A stretch of DNA of 35,371 nucleotides. It comes from JAQVEM01 sp034660395 (GTDB lineage Bacteria > Actinomycetota > Humimicrobiia > Humimicrobiales > Humimicrobiaceae). Both the position numbers and the translations under genes were made by a program. The notes under the pieces were generated by a model that saw only the letters and a list, made by a program, of their open reading frames with translations, was not told the DNA's origin and made no database searches. Positions 34,402-35,371 of this stretch are shown here, in pieces; within the stretch, counting starts at the first letter, position 1, and each line of letters opens with the position of its first letter. The DNA is taken from positions 1 through 35,371 of the forward strand of contig JAYEJA010000148.1 in the NCBI GenBank assembly GCA_034660395.1, written 5' to 3'.

Positions 34402-35142
34402 TTAATTTGTAAATACGGTTGCCACTATTCTTTTACCCCCGCTCTCTCCTATACCGATTCCTATTTTGTTATATACAGGTCTTAGTATGTTAGCTTTATG
34501 AGTGGGGCTTGCCATCCAGGCATCTATGAATGCTTGAGGGGTGCCCAGAGAGGCAGGTGAGGATTGTCCCAGATTTTCTCCACCATTTATATAAGAAACT
34601 CCATTTTGCTGCAATATATTAAAGATATTGCGCCCATCAGGCGTGTAATGAGAAAAATAAGAGCTGGCAAGCATGTCATTACATCTGGATCTGGCTACAT
34701 CAGTAAGTATTTGATTCGCCTGAAGGGCGTTTAATCCATTTGCAACTCTTATATTATTAATGAGGTAGAGTATCGCTGATTCAATATCATTCAGATTTGC
34801 AGGAGAATCAGCTACGGCAATATCAGAAGAAGCGGGCTGAACAGTATCCGTACTACCGAGAACTTCAGCTTTGTATTCTTCATGTATATTGTTTATCTCT
34901 CTATCAAGATTATTTTCTATTCTGGATATTATTACCTCTGTATCTAAATTGCTGCCACTGATTGATACGTTTTGCTGTATTACTGCCGGCTGCTCGATTT
35001 TTTCAATTTCATAAGTGCTGCTTTCGGTAAATACGTTATTTATTTTCGATTCTCTAAGATTGAAAGCATTAAATAAAGGAAGAACAGCAACGATAGCCAC
35101 AGCTGATATTATTGTTAATGTTATTTTTAATTTTAACTTCAT
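34402..35142 (-). CDS. CAP-domain (SCP/PR1, YkwD-like) exported protein
   Basis: 246 residues. An N-terminal signal or anchor helix (about 5-26), a Ser/acid-rich linker (about 35-110), then a CAP domain (about 118-246). Marks of the domain are LINNIRVANGLNAL, the SHYTPDGRNIF region with the conserved His, GGENLG with the conserved Glu, SPTHKANIL with the second His, and IGIGIG. Bacterial YkwD-type proteins are secreted or cell-wall associated and of uncertain activity. The gene has its own promoter, a long structured leader and an intrinsic terminator upstream of the start, so it is probably controlled by attenuation. Confidence 0.9.
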   Translation of the reverse strand: MKLKLKITLTIISAVAIVAVLPLFNAFNLRESKINNVFTESSTYEIEKIEQPAVIQQNVSISGSNLDTEVIISRIENNLDREINNIHEEYKAEVLGSTDTVQPASSDIAVADSPANLNDIESAILYLINNIRVANGLNALQANQILTDVARSRCNDMLASSYFSHYTPDGRNIFNILQQNGVSYINGGENLGQSSPASLGTPQAFIDAWMASPTHKANILRPVYNKIGIGIGESGGKRIVATVFTN

Positions 35143-35154
35143 TTAATTTACCCC

Positions 35155-35186
35155 AAAAAAAACCACCTAGCATAGAGGCTAGATGG
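35155..35186 (-). terminator. Intrinsic terminator in the CAP gene leader
   Basis: On the minus strand CCATCTAGC (35186-35178) pairs with GCTAGGTGG (35171-35163), one G-T wobble, loop CTCTAT, followed by eight T (35162-35155). It ends 12 bases before the CAP start codon and so must be conditional for the gene to be expressed. Confidence 0.85.
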
Positions 35187-35208
35187 CTTATTTCCTTTAA
35201 ATAAAAAA

Positions 35209-35286
35209 GTAATAGCCGGTTGCACCACTCTGCTCGTTACATCCTTAGTGCCCATTTAACAGGATGTAAGTCATCGCCTCTATTAC
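35209..35286 (-). promoter_or_regulatory. Riboswitch-like structured leader, class not recognised
   Basis: On the minus strand a 7-bp closing stem GTAATAG/CTATTAC (35286-35280 with 35215-35209) encloses a perfect 8-bp stem TTACATCC/GGATGTAA (35269-35262 with 35244-35237) with a 17-nt loop. CACT in that loop can pair with AGTG in the 3' strand as a pseudoknot. The strand ATAGAGGC (35283-35276), which overlaps the closing stem, is an exact complement of GCCTCTAT in the terminator (35179-35172), so an antiterminator can compete with both. It lies between a promoter and a terminator upstream of the CAP gene. I tested it mentally against c-di-GMP, c-di-AMP, SAM, fluoride, lysine, THF and T-box patterns without a fit. 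Confidence 0.65.
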
Positions 35287-35337
35287 AGAAACAAAAATTA
35301 GAATTTCAATAAAACAAATAATTTTTAATCTATGTAA

Positions 35338-35366
35338 ATATTAATACTTATTAATATAAATGTCAA
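35338..35366 (-). promoter_or_regulatory. Promoter of the CAP gene leader
   Basis: On the minus strand TTGACA (35366-35361), 17 bases, TAATAT (35343-35338). Transcription would begin near 35331, giving a leader of about 190 bases before the start codon at 35142, with the riboswitch-like element and terminator inside it. Confidence 0.7.
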
Positions 35367-35371
35367 TATTA

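Noticed and set aside
35209..35286. Leader as a T-box element, because of the phrase AGAGTGGTGCAACC
   Set aside because: Too short for stem I and the antiterminator of a T-box, and the downstream gene is not an aminoacyl-tRNA synthetase or amino acid gene.
35209..35286. Leader as a fluoride riboswitch, because of GGCGATGA
   Set aside because: The conserved partner segments of the fluoride pseudoknot are missing, and the following bases pair in a different stem.
1..35371. CRISPR array, insertion sequences or prophage genes
   Set aside because: No regularly spaced repeats, transposase, integrase or phage structural genes were found in either strand.

Overview
The window reads as bacterial chromosome from an AT-rich anaerobe-type organism, most likely a single-membrane (monoderm) bacterium of an uncultured Actinomycetota- or Bacillota-like lineage. 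Reasons: two Tad/Flp pilus export clusters are present, yet neither has the outer-membrane secretin (RcpA/CpaC) or its pilotin; predicted lipoproteins and a CAP-domain surface protein are present; arginine is coded mainly by AGA/AGG; TTG and GTG starts are used; and the small ferritin-like protein closely resembles the cargo domain of encapsulin systems. The exact lineage is inference.

Layout. (1) 1-8290: first Tad cluster, tadE - tadG - cpaB - tadZ/cpaE - tadA/cpaF - a VWA-tadB fusion - tadC, preceded by two perfect inverted repeats. (2) 8439-13466: housekeeping genes, namely coaX (type III pantothenate kinase), a dusB-like tRNA-dihydrouridine synthase with a long N-terminal extension, a HAD phosphatase, tRNA-Pro(CGG), a GNAT-like protein, a family-4-like uracil-DNA glycosylase with an extra Cys-rich tail, and a putative lipoprotein. 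(3) 13512-16985: a VOC protein on the minus strand, a D-lactate dehydrogenase-type enzyme with a Cys-rich tail, a DUF6512-like membrane protein and a degenerate CPBP-like membrane protein. (4) 17030-26366: a type I restriction-modification island with its own strong promoter: hsdM, fic, a DUF3800 protein, a gene-poor spacer holding a long structured palindrome, hsdS, hsdR, a YgjP-type metallopeptidase and a small Cys-rich protein. (5) 26470-29510: an O-methyltransferase-like protein, a lipoprotein, a stand-alone encapsulin-cargo-type ferritin-like protein, DUF192, and a TPR protein on the minus strand. (6) 29662-34369: second, minimal Tad cluster (cpaB - tadZ - tadA - tadB - tadC) with a good promoter and a strong bidirectional terminator; its TadZ has lost the P-loop lysine. 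(7) 34402-35371: a CAP-domain gene on the minus strand behind a promoter, a riboswitch-like leader and an intrinsic terminator.

How the parts work together. The two Tad clusters supply inner-membrane export machines (ATPase TadA, platform TadB/TadC, localising ATPase TadZ, assembly factor CpaB). No Flp pilin or prepilin peptidase is visible here, so these must lie elsewhere. The restriction island combines a complete type I system (M, S, R) with a Fic AMP-transferase and DUF3800, accessory genes typical of defence islands.

The observations most deserving follow-up are the riboswitch-like attenuator in front of the CAP gene (35155-35286, minus strand), where an 8-nt complement links the aptamer-like domain to the terminator; the structured palindrome at 20850-20916 inside the restriction island; and the KGGCGCS P-loop of the second TadZ.
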